Positions 42,001-51,204 of a DNA stretch of 64,000 nt are shown one piece after another. Position numbers and translations under genes: made by a program. Position 1 is the first letter of the stretch; each line of letters begins with the position of its first letter. The stretch is from Saprospira grandis DSM 2844 (lineage in GTDB: Bacteria; Bacteroidota; Bacteroidia; Chitinophagales; Saprospiraceae), in assembly GCF_000275825.1 (NCBI RefSeq), contig NZ_JH719942.1, positions 1,317,914 to 1,381,913 of the forward strand, read 5' to 3'. The notes beneath the pieces were generated by a model. It was not told where the DNA came from. It searched no databases and worked only from the letters and a program-made list of their open reading frames with translations.

Positions 42001-42030
42001 TGCGGCTATAAATAGTTATCAGGAAAAATA

Positions 42031-45000
42031 CTATAAAGCTTCCTCAACTATTGCAATCTCTTCCTCGGTTAAACCATATAACTCATAAACCATTTGGTCG
42101 ATCTCATTATCTATTATGGTGATTTTGCTTTGAATAGCTTGAGCTTTTTGCTTCTGTTCCTCAAAATATTGCATCCACTCCGCTTCTTCTCCTAAGCCTA
42201 ATTTTTTGTAGGCTTCACCTTTATCTTTTGCAACTTTTTTTCGGGCTTTTTCTAGTTCTTTCCAGAATTCTGCAAACTCTAATTCATTCCAATGTTGAAG
42301 CTTTTTTGACCCTAGTATTTTAAATTTAGATTCTATTAGGCAAACAAGTCTTTCTTGAATTTCAGACAAAAAGCTTTCTTCTTGTAAGATACTCTCTACA
42401 CTTGTCTTCAGCTCCTTATTTTGAAAACTTTTAGGAATTGGAATATTTAAAATATATTGGCTTTTCAACCTTAAATATCCTCCCCTAGCTTTAACACAAG
42501 TAGTATTAAGAAATACCGTAATTAACTTTGAATTTAAGACTCCTAGTAAGGATTCTGAGTCAGAAGGCAACCCAAAACATGTCATATCATAGTATATTTC
42601 CTTAGCAAAGGTAAAATTGACCGATAAAGATATATCTGGATAAACAATATACTTAGCATGATAAGGAAAGTCCGTTTTTATTTGCTGAAACTCATACCAA
42701 GTTTTTGTCCCTTTCAATATACCTTTATCTATAACAGCCCTTTTAGATAACTTATCTCTATTTTCTTCTAGAAATCTATATTCTTTTTCAAAGACTTTAA
42801 TATTCACTAATTCTAAATTACGACCTCCACTTGTATATGGGATTAAAATTTTATTCTTAGCTATTGCAGGTTTATATCTTTTGACCTCTCTTCCTATCAA
42901 ATAGTTTTGGATTAAAGGAGAACCATCCAAAACTTTAGGTACATCATTAGAAGGAAAAATATAACTTGAATTTGACCCTGTCTTTATACCGACCTGGGGC
43001 TTTGCTACGATTTCAGATAGTGGATTAAAATTCTCTTGAATTCTTTTTAGTAAATTGAATAGCCCTTCATCTGTAGCTCCTGAAGTCCAAGAACCAAGCC
43101 TATCAAATAATTCTGATTGATTAACTTTCAAAGCACCTGAAAATAAATTATCAACCTCTCTATAATTATCATTTGAAACAACAAGAAGTAAAGTTTCTTT
43201 ATTTTTAGAACCCTTCCTCTTGTTATACACAATAACTGACGGATAGGCTATAGCACCATTAAATACATCTAAATCTTGAAAATCAATAAATACAGAAATT
43301 GAAGTTTTCTTTTGTAAAAAGTCGATTAACACTTTTCCATACTTTGTTTTTGTGTATTTACTAGATACAATATACCCACATTCCCCCGAAGAGTTTAATA
43401 TATTAAAAGCATGTTCAAAAAAATACACATATAAATCCGATTTTCCAGTATATACCGAGTATTTAGAATTAAATGCCTGCTTATCCTTTTCAGAAATAAA
43501 TTCATTTCTAACATAAGGCGGGTTCCCGATCACCACATCAAAACCTCCTTGAGCAAAGACTTCGGGAAATTCTTTTTCCCAATTAAATGCTTTATCTCCT
43601 GCAACCTCAGGGTCATCGATTAAGGAGTTTCCACATTTAATATTGTTGTTTAAGCTAGTTAATTTCCGGCCTTTTTGAGCAGTACGCAACCAAAGCGAGA
43701 GTTTGGCAATTTCTACAGATTCATTGTTAATATCTACACCGTATAGATTTTTTTCCAAGATAGAGTTGGCCACATCCGACAGCATCAGCGTTCCTCCTAA
43801 GAGCTTATTTTGGAGTTCATCTACATAATGATGCTCTTCAATCAAAAACTCTAAAGCTTGATTTAAGAAGGCTCCACTTCCACAGGCGGGGTCACAGATA
43901 GTCAAGTCTAGCAACCAATTTCTGTAATCATCCAATTGCTTTTGTAATCGTTCAAGGGTTGCTTTTCGTCTTCCTTTTCTATTTTTCTCAAATTCAGACT
44001 CATCAAGCCCTATAGCTTTCTTTTGCTCTTCGCAAAGTGCGCCTACTGTATTATCTACTATATATTTGGTAATGTATTTGGGCGTATAAAAAACGCCATC
44101 TTTCTTACGCTTCGTCTTAGTTCTATCTATATCTTCGCCTTCTATTTCTGCGGAAATCTCCTCTATTTCATTCAAGGAGTTTTCAAAAATATGGCCTAAG
44201 ATATTAACATCTACATCCGAGTCAAAGTCATAATCACTTAGCTGTTTTGTATGAAAATAAAGTAGATCATCATCTATTTTGATACTGTCTAGAAGCTCAT
44301 CTGGCTTAAATAAGCCTCCGTTATACGCAAATATATCATACTGCCGTCCCTTATGCCCTTTATCTAAATAGCCAAAATACTTTTTGAACCTACTATATAA
44401 TGGAAAATACGCATCTAGTTCATCTTTAAGCATTTTCCATTGATTCAATATTTCATAAGTAGAATTTGGAGGCAGCAAGAGGCGATCTTCAGCAAAGAAG
44501 ATAAACAAAAAGCGATCTAAGAGCTTTTGTGTTTTTTTGAACAGCGTTAGCTTGTCATACTGGGGGTTTAACTCCACAATATTGTTAAAGAGCTTCTGTC
44601 TAAAAGTAGAGTAGTCTTTGTATAGCTTTTTAGTAATTTGTTCCTCTTCCGTCAAAGAGTCATTCTTAATTTGCTTCCCAAGATCTTTAAAGATGTTGTC
44701 CTTGGCTAAAAGCAGCCATAACAAAGCAAAACGTTCAAAGCTTAGGTCAAACAAATAGAATTCTTCAAAATCAATAGCATTATCTATATACAGACGAAGT
44801 TTCTCAAAATTTGAAGTAATAATATATGTTACTCCCTCATGATTATTTTTATATCCAAAAGCTTGGTTCTCTATTTTATTTAAATCAGTTGTCGAAGTTC
44901 CCTTTAGCTCAATAACTCCAATTGGCTTTCCTGCTGACAAAATAGCTCCATCGGCTTTTTTTGCATCTTTTACATTTTTAAGCTCTGTAGTTAAATTATA

Positions 45001-45216
45001 GTTAGGCTCAGGGTTAATGGTATAGCCTAATACTTTTACAAACAATTCCCGAAGAAATCCTTCTTGGAACTGTTCTTCCTTGGACTTTCTAATATTTTCT
45101 TGTCTTTCTACATTGTGGAAGTAAGTTGTAAACTTCTCATAAGCAACTTTGACTTCCTCCTTGCTTTCAATGCTTTTTAGGTACTTCTTTAGTACAGATG
45201 TTTGGAATAAGGGCAT
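42031..45216 (-). CDS. Type IIG restriction enzyme / N6-adenine methyltransferase
   Basis: 1061 residues, Eco57I-like single-chain architecture. The N-terminal nuclease region carries D89 and ELK (E103-x-K105), fitting a PD-(D/E)xK site. A helical linker follows, then the methyltransferase with DPACGSGAFLNQAL (about 438-450, SAM binding) and VIGNPPYVRNEF (NPPY near 562, base flipping and catalysis). The last 350 residues resemble a TaqI-type target-recognition domain (LRLKSQYILNIPIPKSF) plus a terminal coiled coil. It should both modify and cut one asymmetric site; specificity not predictable. AT-rich, so probably acquired. An IS lies 9 bp before the ATG and has replaced its native upstream region. 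Confidence 0.92.
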   Translation of the reverse strand: MPLFQTSVLKKYLKSIESKEEVKVAYEKFTTYFHNVERQENIRKSKEEQFQEGFLRELFVKVLGYTINPEPNYNLTTELKNVKDAKKADGAILSAGKPIGVIELKGTSTTDLNKIENQAFGYKNNHEGVTYIITSNFEKLRLYIDNAIDFEEFYLFDLSFERFALLWLLLAKDNIFKDLGKQIKNDSLTEEEQITKKLYKDYSTFRQKLFNNIVELNPQYDKLTLFKKTQKLLDRFLFIFFAEDRLLLPPNSTYEILNQWKMLKDELDAYFPLYSRFKKYFGYLDKGHKGRQYDIFAYNGGLFKPDELLDSIKIDDDLLYFHTKQLSDYDFDSDVDVNILGHIFENSLNEIEEISAEIEGEDIDRTKTKRKKDGVFYTPKYITKYIVDNTVGALCEEQKKAIGLDESEFEKNRKGRRKATLERLQKQLDDYRNWLLDLTICDPACGSGAFLNQALEFLIEEHHYVDELQNKLLGGTLMLSDVANSILEKNLYGVDINNESVEIAKLSLWLRTAQKGRKLTSLNNNIKCGNSLIDDPEVAGDKAFNWEKEFPEVFAQGGFDVVIGNPPYVRNEFISEKDKQAFNSKYSVYTGKSDLYVYFFEHAFNILNSSGECGYIVSSKYTKTKYGKVLIDFLQKKTSISVFIDFQDLDVFNGAIAYPSVIVYNKRKGSKNKETLLLVVSNDNYREVDNLFSGALKVNQSELFDRLGSWTSGATDEGLFNLLKRIQENFNPLSEIVAKPQVGIKTGSNSSYIFPSNDVPKVLDGSPLIQNYLIGREVKRYKPAIAKNKILIPYTSGGRNLELVNIKVFEKEYRFLEENRDKLSKRAVIDKGILKGTKTWYEFQQIKTDFPYHAKYIVYPDISLSVNFTFAKEIYYDMTCFGLPSDSESLLGVLNSKLITVFLNTTCVKARGGYLRLKSQYILNIPIPKSFQNKELKTSVESILQEESFLSEIQERLVCLIESKFKILGSKKLQHWNELEFAEFWKELEKARKKVAKDKGEAYKKLGLGEEAEWMQYFEEQKQKAQAIQSKITIIDNEIDQMVYELYGLTEEEIAIVEEAL

Positions 45217-45225
45217 AATTTTATT

Positions 45226-46155
45226 GAGTTTGTTTAAAAATTTCGTTTTAGGAAAATAAGTATAAAGGCTAAATAGTGTAGACTCGCCCAGTTGTCGGCT
45301 TTTCTTTCAAAACGAATGAGTAAAATTTTGAATGCGTCAATCCATGCGTTAGTTCGCTCAACAGAAAAGCGTTCTTTGTAAAGTTCCTCATCTATAATAT
45401 CTTGATAATAAGCTTTTTTTCTATTTCTTTTGTTGTGGTCAATATTAGGGATAATGCCCATTTTTTGGCAGTTTTCTCTAAGTTTTTTGCTATCAAACCC
45501 TGCATCAGCATTCATAAATAAACCATCAGGAGAGATGTCTGAAAGCTGCAGATCGGCAAGCATTTTTTGGAAATGACTCTCGATTTCAAACAAATCATTA
45601 TGGTTTCCCGCAAAAGGCGGAGACATAGCGATTGGCAGCCCATTTTTATCTGTGAGAAAGAGAGCATTTGTGGTTTTGGACTTTTTTCGGCCCTGATAAC
45701 CCACAGCTTCGCCCCCTCTTTTCGCTGGGGTATGACTTCCGTCAAGCTGTATACTAGATAAATCTAAACAAGATTTTTCATGGGCTAGAAATTGGATCCA
45801 CACTTTTTGCCAAATACCAGACTCGGACCAGCTATTGAAGTAGTAATATACTGTTTGCCAGCAAATTAGAACTTCGTCAAAAAAAGATTGTATCGGTAAT
45901 TCTCTCCACTGACAACCTGTTTTAAGCCTATAAATTATCGCTTTAACAATTTGCCACAGAGGCGCTTTGGTTTTTCGAGCCAATTTTTTTTCGGGAAAAA
46001 ATGCTAATATTTTTTCCGTAATAAATTCTTTTGATAAATTCACAACCATGTTGCAAAGCCTTTTTTTGTTTTTGTCGTAATCAACAATAATAAGCGCTTT
46101 GCAGCATTTTTTTTTGCCTTAGTCTAGCTGCTGACTAAAAAATTTAAACAAGCTC
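45226..46155 (-). mobile_element. Complete IS5-type insertion sequence
   Basis: About 930 bp, bounded by imperfect terminal inverted repeats: left end GAGTTTGTTTAAA and right end, reverse complemented, GAGCTTGTTTAAA. Flanking ATT at 45223-45225 and ATT at 46156-46158 may be a 3-bp target duplication, which would suit the ISL2-like subgroup. It carries one intact transposase gene and looks recent. The left repeat contains the transposase stop codon. The ends were set by eye and could be off by one or two bases. Confidence 0.85.
45234..46049 (-). CDS. IS5 family DDE transposase
   Basis: 271 residues in a single uninterrupted frame. N-terminal helical DNA-binding domain of the DUF4096 type (LWQIVKAIIYRLKTGCQWRELP), then a DDE catalytic core: first Asp in SSIQLDGSHTPAKRGGEAVGYQ, second in MNADAGFDSKKLRENC, and Glu in ERFSVERTNAWIDAFKILLIRFER (the Y/F-x-x-E-R-x form). 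It cuts and joins the IS ends. No frameshift or truncation, so the element is probably still active. The only mobile-element gene in the window, and unrelated in sequence to the 19 intergenic repeats. Confidence 0.93.
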   Translation of the reverse strand: MVVNLSKEFITEKILAFFPEKKLARKTKAPLWQIVKAIIYRLKTGCQWRELPIQSFFDEVLICWQTVYYYFNSWSESGIWQKVWIQFLAHEKSCLDLSSIQLDGSHTPAKRGGEAVGYQGRKKSKTTNALFLTDKNGLPIAMSPPFAGNHNDLFEIESHFQKMLADLQLSDISPDGLFMNADAGFDSKKLRENCQKMGIIPNIDHNKRNRKKAYYQDIIDEELYKERFSVERTNAWIDAFKILLIRFERKADNWASLHYLAFILIFLKRNF

Positions 46156-46292
46156 ATTTTAATAGTTACTATCCTAGCAGCTGAAAATACATTTTTTTTG
46201 ATTCCTTAGCCTATGATTTAATTCAAAAAAATGAGCCCGCAAACCAAATTTTAAATCTTGGCCAGCCGCAGTTTCTGCGCCCTGGCCTTTTT

Positions 46293-46441
46293 GCGGCCTT
46301 TGGCCGCCTTTTCTGGCTGAGGGATAGTAGCGGGTGGCCCACAGGGCCAGACCCAGCTTTTGAGCATAGCGAAAAAGCGCAGGGCCGAGCGAACAGCGAG
46401 CCCGCGCATAGCCCGACCCGCCCGCAGGGCGGGGCAGCCCC
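46293..46441 (-). repeat. Stem-variable intergenic element E12 (type B end)
   Basis: Minus-strand reading: GGGGCTGCCCC, CGCCC-TGC-GGGCG, GGTCGGGCTATG, GGGCTCGC, CTCGGCCCTG, GCTTTT/AAAAGC slot-2 hairpin, GGGTCTG, GGCCC-TGT-GGGCC, CTATCCCTCAGCC, terminal GCGGCC-AAA-GGCCGC. Lies between the IS and the fatty-acid oxidation gene; the rest of 46156-46532 has no gene. Confidence 0.88.
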
Positions 46442-46448
46442 AAAAAAG

Positions 46449-46496
46449 AAAAGCCCTTAAAGAAAATTCTAGTAGATAGGAGCATTAAAGGCTTTT
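46449..46496. terminator. Terminator-like hairpin before the fatty-acid oxidation gene
   Basis: AAAAGCC-C-TTAA pairs with TTAA-A-GGCTTTT across a 24-nt loop and is followed by TTTT, 37 bp before the ATG. It could shield the gene from readthrough. Confidence 0.5.
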
Positions 46497-46532
46497 TTTG
46501 CTAGTTTGCCTATTCAATTCAGAAACTAGGCT

Positions 46533-48647
46533 ATGATATATTATAAGAAAGATAGTGAGGGGATTGTTAGCCTCACCTTAGATAAAAGCGGCGAGCGAGT
46601 CAATACGATTAACCCACAGATTGCTAAGGCTTTTTTGCCTGTATTGGAGCATCTGGAAGCGGACAAAAGCTTGAAGGGGGTGATTATCCTATCGGCCAAA
46701 CGCTCTTTTTTGGCGGGTGGCGACCTCGATTTTTTGCACCGAGCCGAGGAACCCGCTAAAATCTTTGAACATACGGCCCTCTTGGGAGAGATTTACAGAC
46801 GTTTTGAACGCTTGAAAGTGCCCGTGGTGGCCGCCATTAACGGCGCAGCTTTGGGCAGTGGTTTTGAGTTGGTACTGGCCTGTCATTATCGCATTGCGCT
46901 AGACCACCCCAGGACCTTATTGGGCTTACCCGAGCTATCGCTGGGGATGATTCCGGGCGGCGGGGGCATTATTCGCCTGATGTGGATGCTGGGCCTAGAA
47001 GAAGCCTATAAATTTATTAGTAACAGCCGACTCATACACGTTAAAGAGGCCTTGCAAAAAGGCATTATTGATGAGGCCGTAGAGCGGCCCGAGGAGCTTA
47101 TCCGCAACGCTAAGCGCTGGATCCTCTCTTCGCCTTGTATAGAAAAACCCTGGGATGCCGAAGACCGCATTGCCAAGGAAAGTAACCCCAAACATCCAAA
47201 AACGGCCCAGCGCATTGCCAAATTGAGCACAGAGCTGATTGCCAAAACCCGAAACAACTACCCTGCCCTGCTGTCTCTACTCAACTGCATGGCCGAAGGG
47301 GCCTCTGTTGATTTTGATGCGGCCACCCGAATCAATGCCCGCTATTTTACGGCCATGATTATGAGTAAAAATTGCCGCAACCAGACCAAAGCCTTTTGGT
47401 ATGATTTGAATAAAATCAAGCAAGGGATGAGTCGCCCTAAGGGCTTTGGCCGCTTTAGAGCCCGAAAGATCGGCGTGATTGGGGCTGGGCAAATGGGATC
47501 GGGCATTGCCTATGTGGCCGCTATGCAGGGCATAGAAGTATTGCTTCGAGATGTGAGCAAACGCCTAGCCGAGCAAGGAAAAAACAACGCCAGAGAGAAG
47601 CTCAGCCGCCTAGAGAAAAGTGGAAAAATGACGACAGAGCAGGCCCAGGAGATTCTGAACCGCATACAAACCACTAGTGATTTGCGGGAGATGGAAGATT
47701 GCGATTTGGTCATTGAAGCCGTCTTTGAAAATATGGCCTTAAAGCAGCGCATCATTAAAGAAGTGGAGCTGGAAATGCAGCAACACAGCTTTTTGGCCAC
47801 CAATACGGCTTCCTTACAAGTGTCGGATTTGGCCCAGGCCAGCATACAGCCCGAGAATTATATTGGGATGCACTTTTTTTCGCCCCTCAATCGCATTCCC
47901 TTAGTCGAAATTATTGTGGGCAAGAAAACGGCAGATGAAACCGTAGCTCGGGCCTTCGACTTTGTATTGCAATTGCGCAAAACGCCCATTATTGTGCAGG
48001 ACCGTCCCGCCTTTTTTGTATCTAGGGTGGCTAGCACCTATTTTATGGAGGGCATTTTACTGCTCAAAGAGGGGCAAGGGCCTGCGGCCATAGAAAATGC
48101 GGGCTTGCAGGCGGGTATGCCCATGGGGCCACTAGCCTTTGCCGATAATTTGGGCTTTAAGTACATTATTTCGGCAGAAGAACAGGCCGCCCAGCAGCTA
48201 GAGAGCCGCTATCAGGCCTCGCCAGCGATTGCCGTTTTGCAAGAAATGCTGGCCCAAGAGCGCTATGGCAAAGCCCGCAATGGGGGATTTTATAACTATA
48301 AAGAAGAGCCCGCCCGTTTGTGGGGGCAGCTCAAAGAGAACTTTCCCTTGGCCCAAGAACAATTGTCGCCCAAAGACTTGCAAGACCGCCTGCTTTTTAT
48401 TCAGTGTCTAGAGGCCGTTCGCTGTTTAGAAGAAGGCGTCATTCAAAATAGCTATGATGCCAATTTAGGGAGTATTTACGGCTGGGGCTTTGCCCCTTTT
48501 AAGGGGGGCGTGATTCAGTTTATCAATGATTATGGTTTGCGGGAATTTGTGGCTAAGGCAGAGGTTTTGGCCCAGCGTTTTGGTCCCCGCTTCAAGCCTT
48601 CTGCCAGCTTATTAGAGATGGCCGAACAGGATACTAATTTTCTCTAA
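46533..48647 (+). CDS. Bifunctional enoyl-CoA hydratase / 3-hydroxyacyl-CoA dehydrogenase
   Basis: 704 residues. The N-terminal crotonase domain has FLAGGDLDFL (oxyanion hole), GAALGSGFELVLACHYRIA and LGLPELSLGMIPGGGG, keeping both catalytic Glu residues. The C-terminal dehydrogenase has IGVIGAGQMGSGIAYVAA (NAD-binding), ATNTASLQVSDLA and MHFFSPLNRIPLVEII. This is the FadB/FadJ-type alpha chain for two successive beta-oxidation steps in the cytoplasm. The thiolase partner is not adjacent. An ABC permease gene follows after 18 bp on the same strand; whether they share an operon is unclear. Confidence 0.93.
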   Translation: MIYYKKDSEGIVSLTLDKSGERVNTINPQIAKAFLPVLEHLEADKSLKGVIILSAKRSFLAGGDLDFLHRAEEPAKIFEHTALLGEIYRRFERLKVPVVAAINGAALGSGFELVLACHYRIALDHPRTLLGLPELSLGMIPGGGGIIRLMWMLGLEEAYKFISNSRLIHVKEALQKGIIDEAVERPEELIRNAKRWILSSPCIEKPWDAEDRIAKESNPKHPKTAQRIAKLSTELIAKTRNNYPALLSLLNCMAEGASVDFDAATRINARYFTAMIMSKNCRNQTKAFWYDLNKIKQGMSRPKGFGRFRARKIGVIGAGQMGSGIAYVAAMQGIEVLLRDVSKRLAEQGKNNAREKLSRLEKSGKMTTEQAQEILNRIQTTSDLREMEDCDLVIEAVFENMALKQRIIKEVELEMQQHSFLATNTASLQVSDLAQASIQPENYIGMHFFSPLNRIPLVEIIVGKKTADETVARAFDFVLQLRKTPIIVQDRPAFFVSRVASTYFMEGILLLKEGQGPAAIENAGLQAGMPMGPLAFADNLGFKYIISAEEQAAQQLESRYQASPAIAVLQEMLAQERYGKARNGGFYNYKEEPARLWGQLKENFPLAQEQLSPKDLQDRLLFIQCLEAVRCLEEGVIQNSYDANLGSIYGWGFAPFKGGVIQFINDYGLREFVAKAEVLAQRFGPRFKPSASLLEMAEQDTNFL

Positions 48648-48665
48648 GCTCTAGTTTTTTACAGC

Positions 48666-50765
48666 ATGTTCTTATACACGATTAAGCGGCTCTTGCTGTT
48701 TATTCCCAGCTTTTTCTTGGTCTCTTTACTGGTCTTTGGCCTGAGTCGATTAGTAGAAGGAGACCCCGTAGATATGGTCCTCAATAAGGGGGGCGAAGAA
48801 AGTCCCTTTGCCTCGGCCCAAGCCTATCGGCAGAAAGCCAGGGAGCTGGGCTTAGACCGGCCCGCCTTTTATTTTAGATTGAGCTCGCAGGCTTATCCTA
48901 AAGATTTGTATCAGTTGCAACCGCAGCAGCACAGCACCCTATTGTCTCGCTTGATGGACCAATATGGGGCGGCAGAGCATTGTATGGCTTACTACCAACA
49001 ACTAAAAAATTGGGAGCAGTTATATTATGAACAAAAGGCGGCCTTTAGTTATGAAGAAAAGGGCCAATTGGATCAGCTCAAGGAGGAGCTCTGGCAGCGC
49101 TATGAAGAAAGGCCTTTAGATGTTTTGCTAGACAGTCTAGCGGCCAAAACGGCCAAGGTAGCGCCCTTGGCCTTGGGCCTAGATAGTGTTCGGCGAGCTT
49201 TGCATCAGCTGCGTAGAGAAGCTCGGCCCTATGAAACCCTGATTCCCCAGCTCTATTTTTATGGGCTCAACAATCAGTATCATGTCTGGATGTTTGGCGA
49301 CTATCCTTATTTTCAGACGCCCGATAGCAGCATTCATCATCGTTTGGATAGCTGTTATGCGCAGTTGGGGCGGCTCAATTTGGTTCAGGATAGTTTGGAT
49401 CGTTTGGCCCGAAGGCTACAGTTTCAGTTGGAGCAGCTCGACAGCCAGGCGCAGGCGCCTTTATTGGCCCAAATTGGGCAGTTGGAGCAGCAGCAAAAGC
49501 AGTTTAACGAAAACTATCGGCAATTGGCGGCAGAGCGAGACCGTTTGTTGCCGCTGCGGGAGGTCTATGCGAGTCGGGGCTTAATTCGGGGCGATTTGGG
49601 CATTTCTTATCAGGACCAGCAGCCTGTTTTGCAGAAGATTTGGGCGGCCTTGCGCTGGACCCTCCTCATGAATTTATTGGCCATTTTGATCTCTTATGGG
49701 GTTTCGGTGCCTTTGGGGGTAGAAATGGCCAGTTGGCGCTATCGGCCCACGGCTTATTACTCCTTTTTATCGCCTTTGCAGCTCATTTTTGGGGCACTTT
49801 TGGCCCTTTGCTTCTTTTTGCAATTGATGGAGCTGGTTTCGGGGGCGCTTTGGGCGGTCATTCCCTTGCAGCTGGCTTTTATCGGCTTAAATTACCGGGC
49901 ATTTTTAAAGCAATGGGGCCGTTCTTTTGGTCCAGAAATTCGGCGTTTTGCCAAGGCCCTTCTTCGGGGGCGAATGTTGGATATTAGTGAATATAGCCTG
50001 CTCTTTCTGCAGATCGTCTACCTTTGGTTTTGGGTCCTTTTGTTTTTGAGTTGGGGCCTACAGCCGCTTTGGCTAAAGCTTGGTTTTTTGGTTTTGCCCC
50101 TCTTCTTTTTCTTGGGCCCTTGGCGGGGACAATGGCGTTTGTCTAAACAAAAAGGGCTAGAGCTGGTTGGAGACCAGAGAGATAAACTGAGTAGTAATTT
50201 TCTCTTTTTGCTTTACTCTTTGCCTTCTTTTTGGCTGGCCAGTTTGTTGGTTGTCTTTTTGACCACCGCCACCTATGGTGCGCATTACGATTGGTTTCCG
50301 ACCCAGGGCTTACCCAATAGTCAAGTTTTTTCTTGGGGGCTGCTAGGCGACTACCTCTATCATTTGTTCTTGCCCATTTTTGCCATCACCTACGGCTCCT
50401 TTGCCTATCTTTCTCGGCAGATGCGTTCGGCCATGTTGCAGGTATTGGCGCAGGATTATATTCGGACCGCTAGGGCCAAGGGTTTGCGTCGGCAGGAGGT
50501 CTACTGGGGGCATGCCTTTCGCAATGCCTTATTTCCCTTGATTACCTTATTTAGTGCGGTATTTCCTCGGGCTTTGGCGGGGGCCATTGCCATAGAATTG
50601 ATTTTCGACATCAATGGGATGGGGCTTTTGGTCATTGAGGCCATTCGGGCCTATGATTGGCCTTTGGTATTTGGGGTGACCTTAATGGCTGCCTTGCTCA
50701 CTATTTTGGGCAATTTGGTCGCTGATTTACTTTATGCTTGGGTAGATCCTCGACTAAAGTATTAG
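48666..50765 (+). CDS. DppB-type ABC transporter permease with large insert
   Basis: 699 residues, about twice the usual 310-340. The N-terminus (IKRLLLFIPSFFLVSLLVFGLSRLVEGDP) and C-terminus (TYGSFAYLSRQMRSAMLQVLAQDYIRTARAKGLRRQEVYWGHAFRN, the EAA loop that docks the ATPase) are typical of oligopeptide permeases. Between the first helix and RGLIRGDLGISYQ (near residue 300) lies an approximately 240-residue hydrophilic coiled-coil-prone insert on the periplasmic side, then a further helix cluster at about 355-500. The second permease, ATPase and binding protein are absent, so partners must be encoded elsewhere. Substrate is probably peptide-like, by family. Confidence 0.88.
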   Translation: MFLYTIKRLLLFIPSFFLVSLLVFGLSRLVEGDPVDMVLNKGGEESPFASAQAYRQKARELGLDRPAFYFRLSSQAYPKDLYQLQPQQHSTLLSRLMDQYGAAEHCMAYYQQLKNWEQLYYEQKAAFSYEEKGQLDQLKEELWQRYEERPLDVLLDSLAAKTAKVAPLALGLDSVRRALHQLRREARPYETLIPQLYFYGLNNQYHVWMFGDYPYFQTPDSSIHHRLDSCYAQLGRLNLVQDSLDRLARRLQFQLEQLDSQAQAPLLAQIGQLEQQQKQFNENYRQLAAERDRLLPLREVYASRGLIRGDLGISYQDQQPVLQKIWAALRWTLLMNLLAILISYGVSVPLGVEMASWRYRPTAYYSFLSPLQLIFGALLALCFFLQLMELVSGALWAVIPLQLAFIGLNYRAFLKQWGRSFGPEIRRFAKALLRGRMLDISEYSLLFLQIVYLWFWVLLFLSWGLQPLWLKLGFLVLPLFFFLGPWRGQWRLSKQKGLELVGDQRDKLSSNFLFLLYSLPSFWLASLLVVFLTTATYGAHYDWFPTQGLPNSQVFSWGLLGDYLYHLFLPIFAITYGSFAYLSRQMRSAMLQVLAQDYIRTARAKGLRRQEVYWGHAFRNALFPLITLFSAVFPRALAGAIAIELIFDINGMGLLVIEAIRAYDWPLVFGVTLMAALLTILGNLVADLLYAWVDPRLKY

Positions 50766-50771
50766 TTTTTT

Positions 50772-50918
50772 GGGGGCTGCCCCTTCGCTACGCTCGGGTC
50801 GGGCTCTGTCGTGGCTCGCAGGTCTGCTCGGCCCTTCGGCGCTTGCAGCGCCTTGGTCTGCGGCTGCGCCGCACCACTATCCATCCCTCAGCCGATGCGC
50901 TGGGCTGCGCCCAGCGCA
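50772..50918 (+). repeat. Stem-variable intergenic element E13a (type B end)
   Basis: Begins 6 bp after the permease stop: TTTTTTGGGGGCTGCCCC, CGCTACGCTCGGG slot, GTCGGGCTCTG, GGCTCGCAGGTCTG, CTCGGCCC, GGCGCT-TGC-AGCGCC (same as E1a), TTGGTCTG, CGGC-TGC-GCCG, CATCCCTCAGCC, 10-bp hairpin TGCGCTGGGC/GCCCAGCGCA. Convergent with E13b. Confidence 0.89.
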
Positions 50919-50974
50919 AAGCGGTCTCGCTTCGCGAGCGTTGTTTTATTGTTTTGGACCAAGAAGCGAGCGCA

Positions 50975-51111
50975 GCGAGCTGGCTGAGGGATAGTAGGGG
51001 GTGGCCGAAGGCCAGACCTAGGGCTTTTGAAGCGCAGCGAAAAAGCCCGCAGGGCCGAGCGAACAGCGAGCCCCCGCATAGCCCGACCCGGCCAAAGGCC
51101 GGGGCAGCCCC
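50975..51111 (-). repeat. Stem-variable intergenic element E13b (type B end)
   Basis: Minus-strand reading: GGGGCTGCCCC, GGCC-TTT-GGCC, GGTCGGGCTATG, GGGCTCGC, CTCGGCCC, GGGCTTTTTC/AAAAGCCC slot, AGGTCTG, GGCC-TTC-GGCC, CTATCCCTCAGCC. Together with E13a it makes the 439-bp gap between the permease and TlpA-like genes almost wholly inverted-repeat sequence; no gene seen. Confidence 0.88.
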
Positions 51112-51174
51112 AAAAAAGCAATCAGAACGGAAAAGAGAACAACCTAAATCACGCTTTATTCTATTTGGAAAGCT

Positions 51175-51182
51175 TAATTTTG
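51175..51182 (+). promoter_or_regulatory. -7 promoter element for the TlpA-like gene
   Basis: TAATTTTG followed by C matches TAnnTTTG, 22 bp before the ATG. The -33 region is weak. Confidence 0.6.
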
Positions 51183-51204
51183 CCCCTCATCAAAATAGAT
51201 TGCC

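Noticed and set aside
45226-46155. The IS5-type element as the mover of the 19 repeats
   Set aside because: Its terminal repeats (GAG-T/C-TTGTTTAAA) share nothing with the element ends, so it is unlikely to mobilise them.
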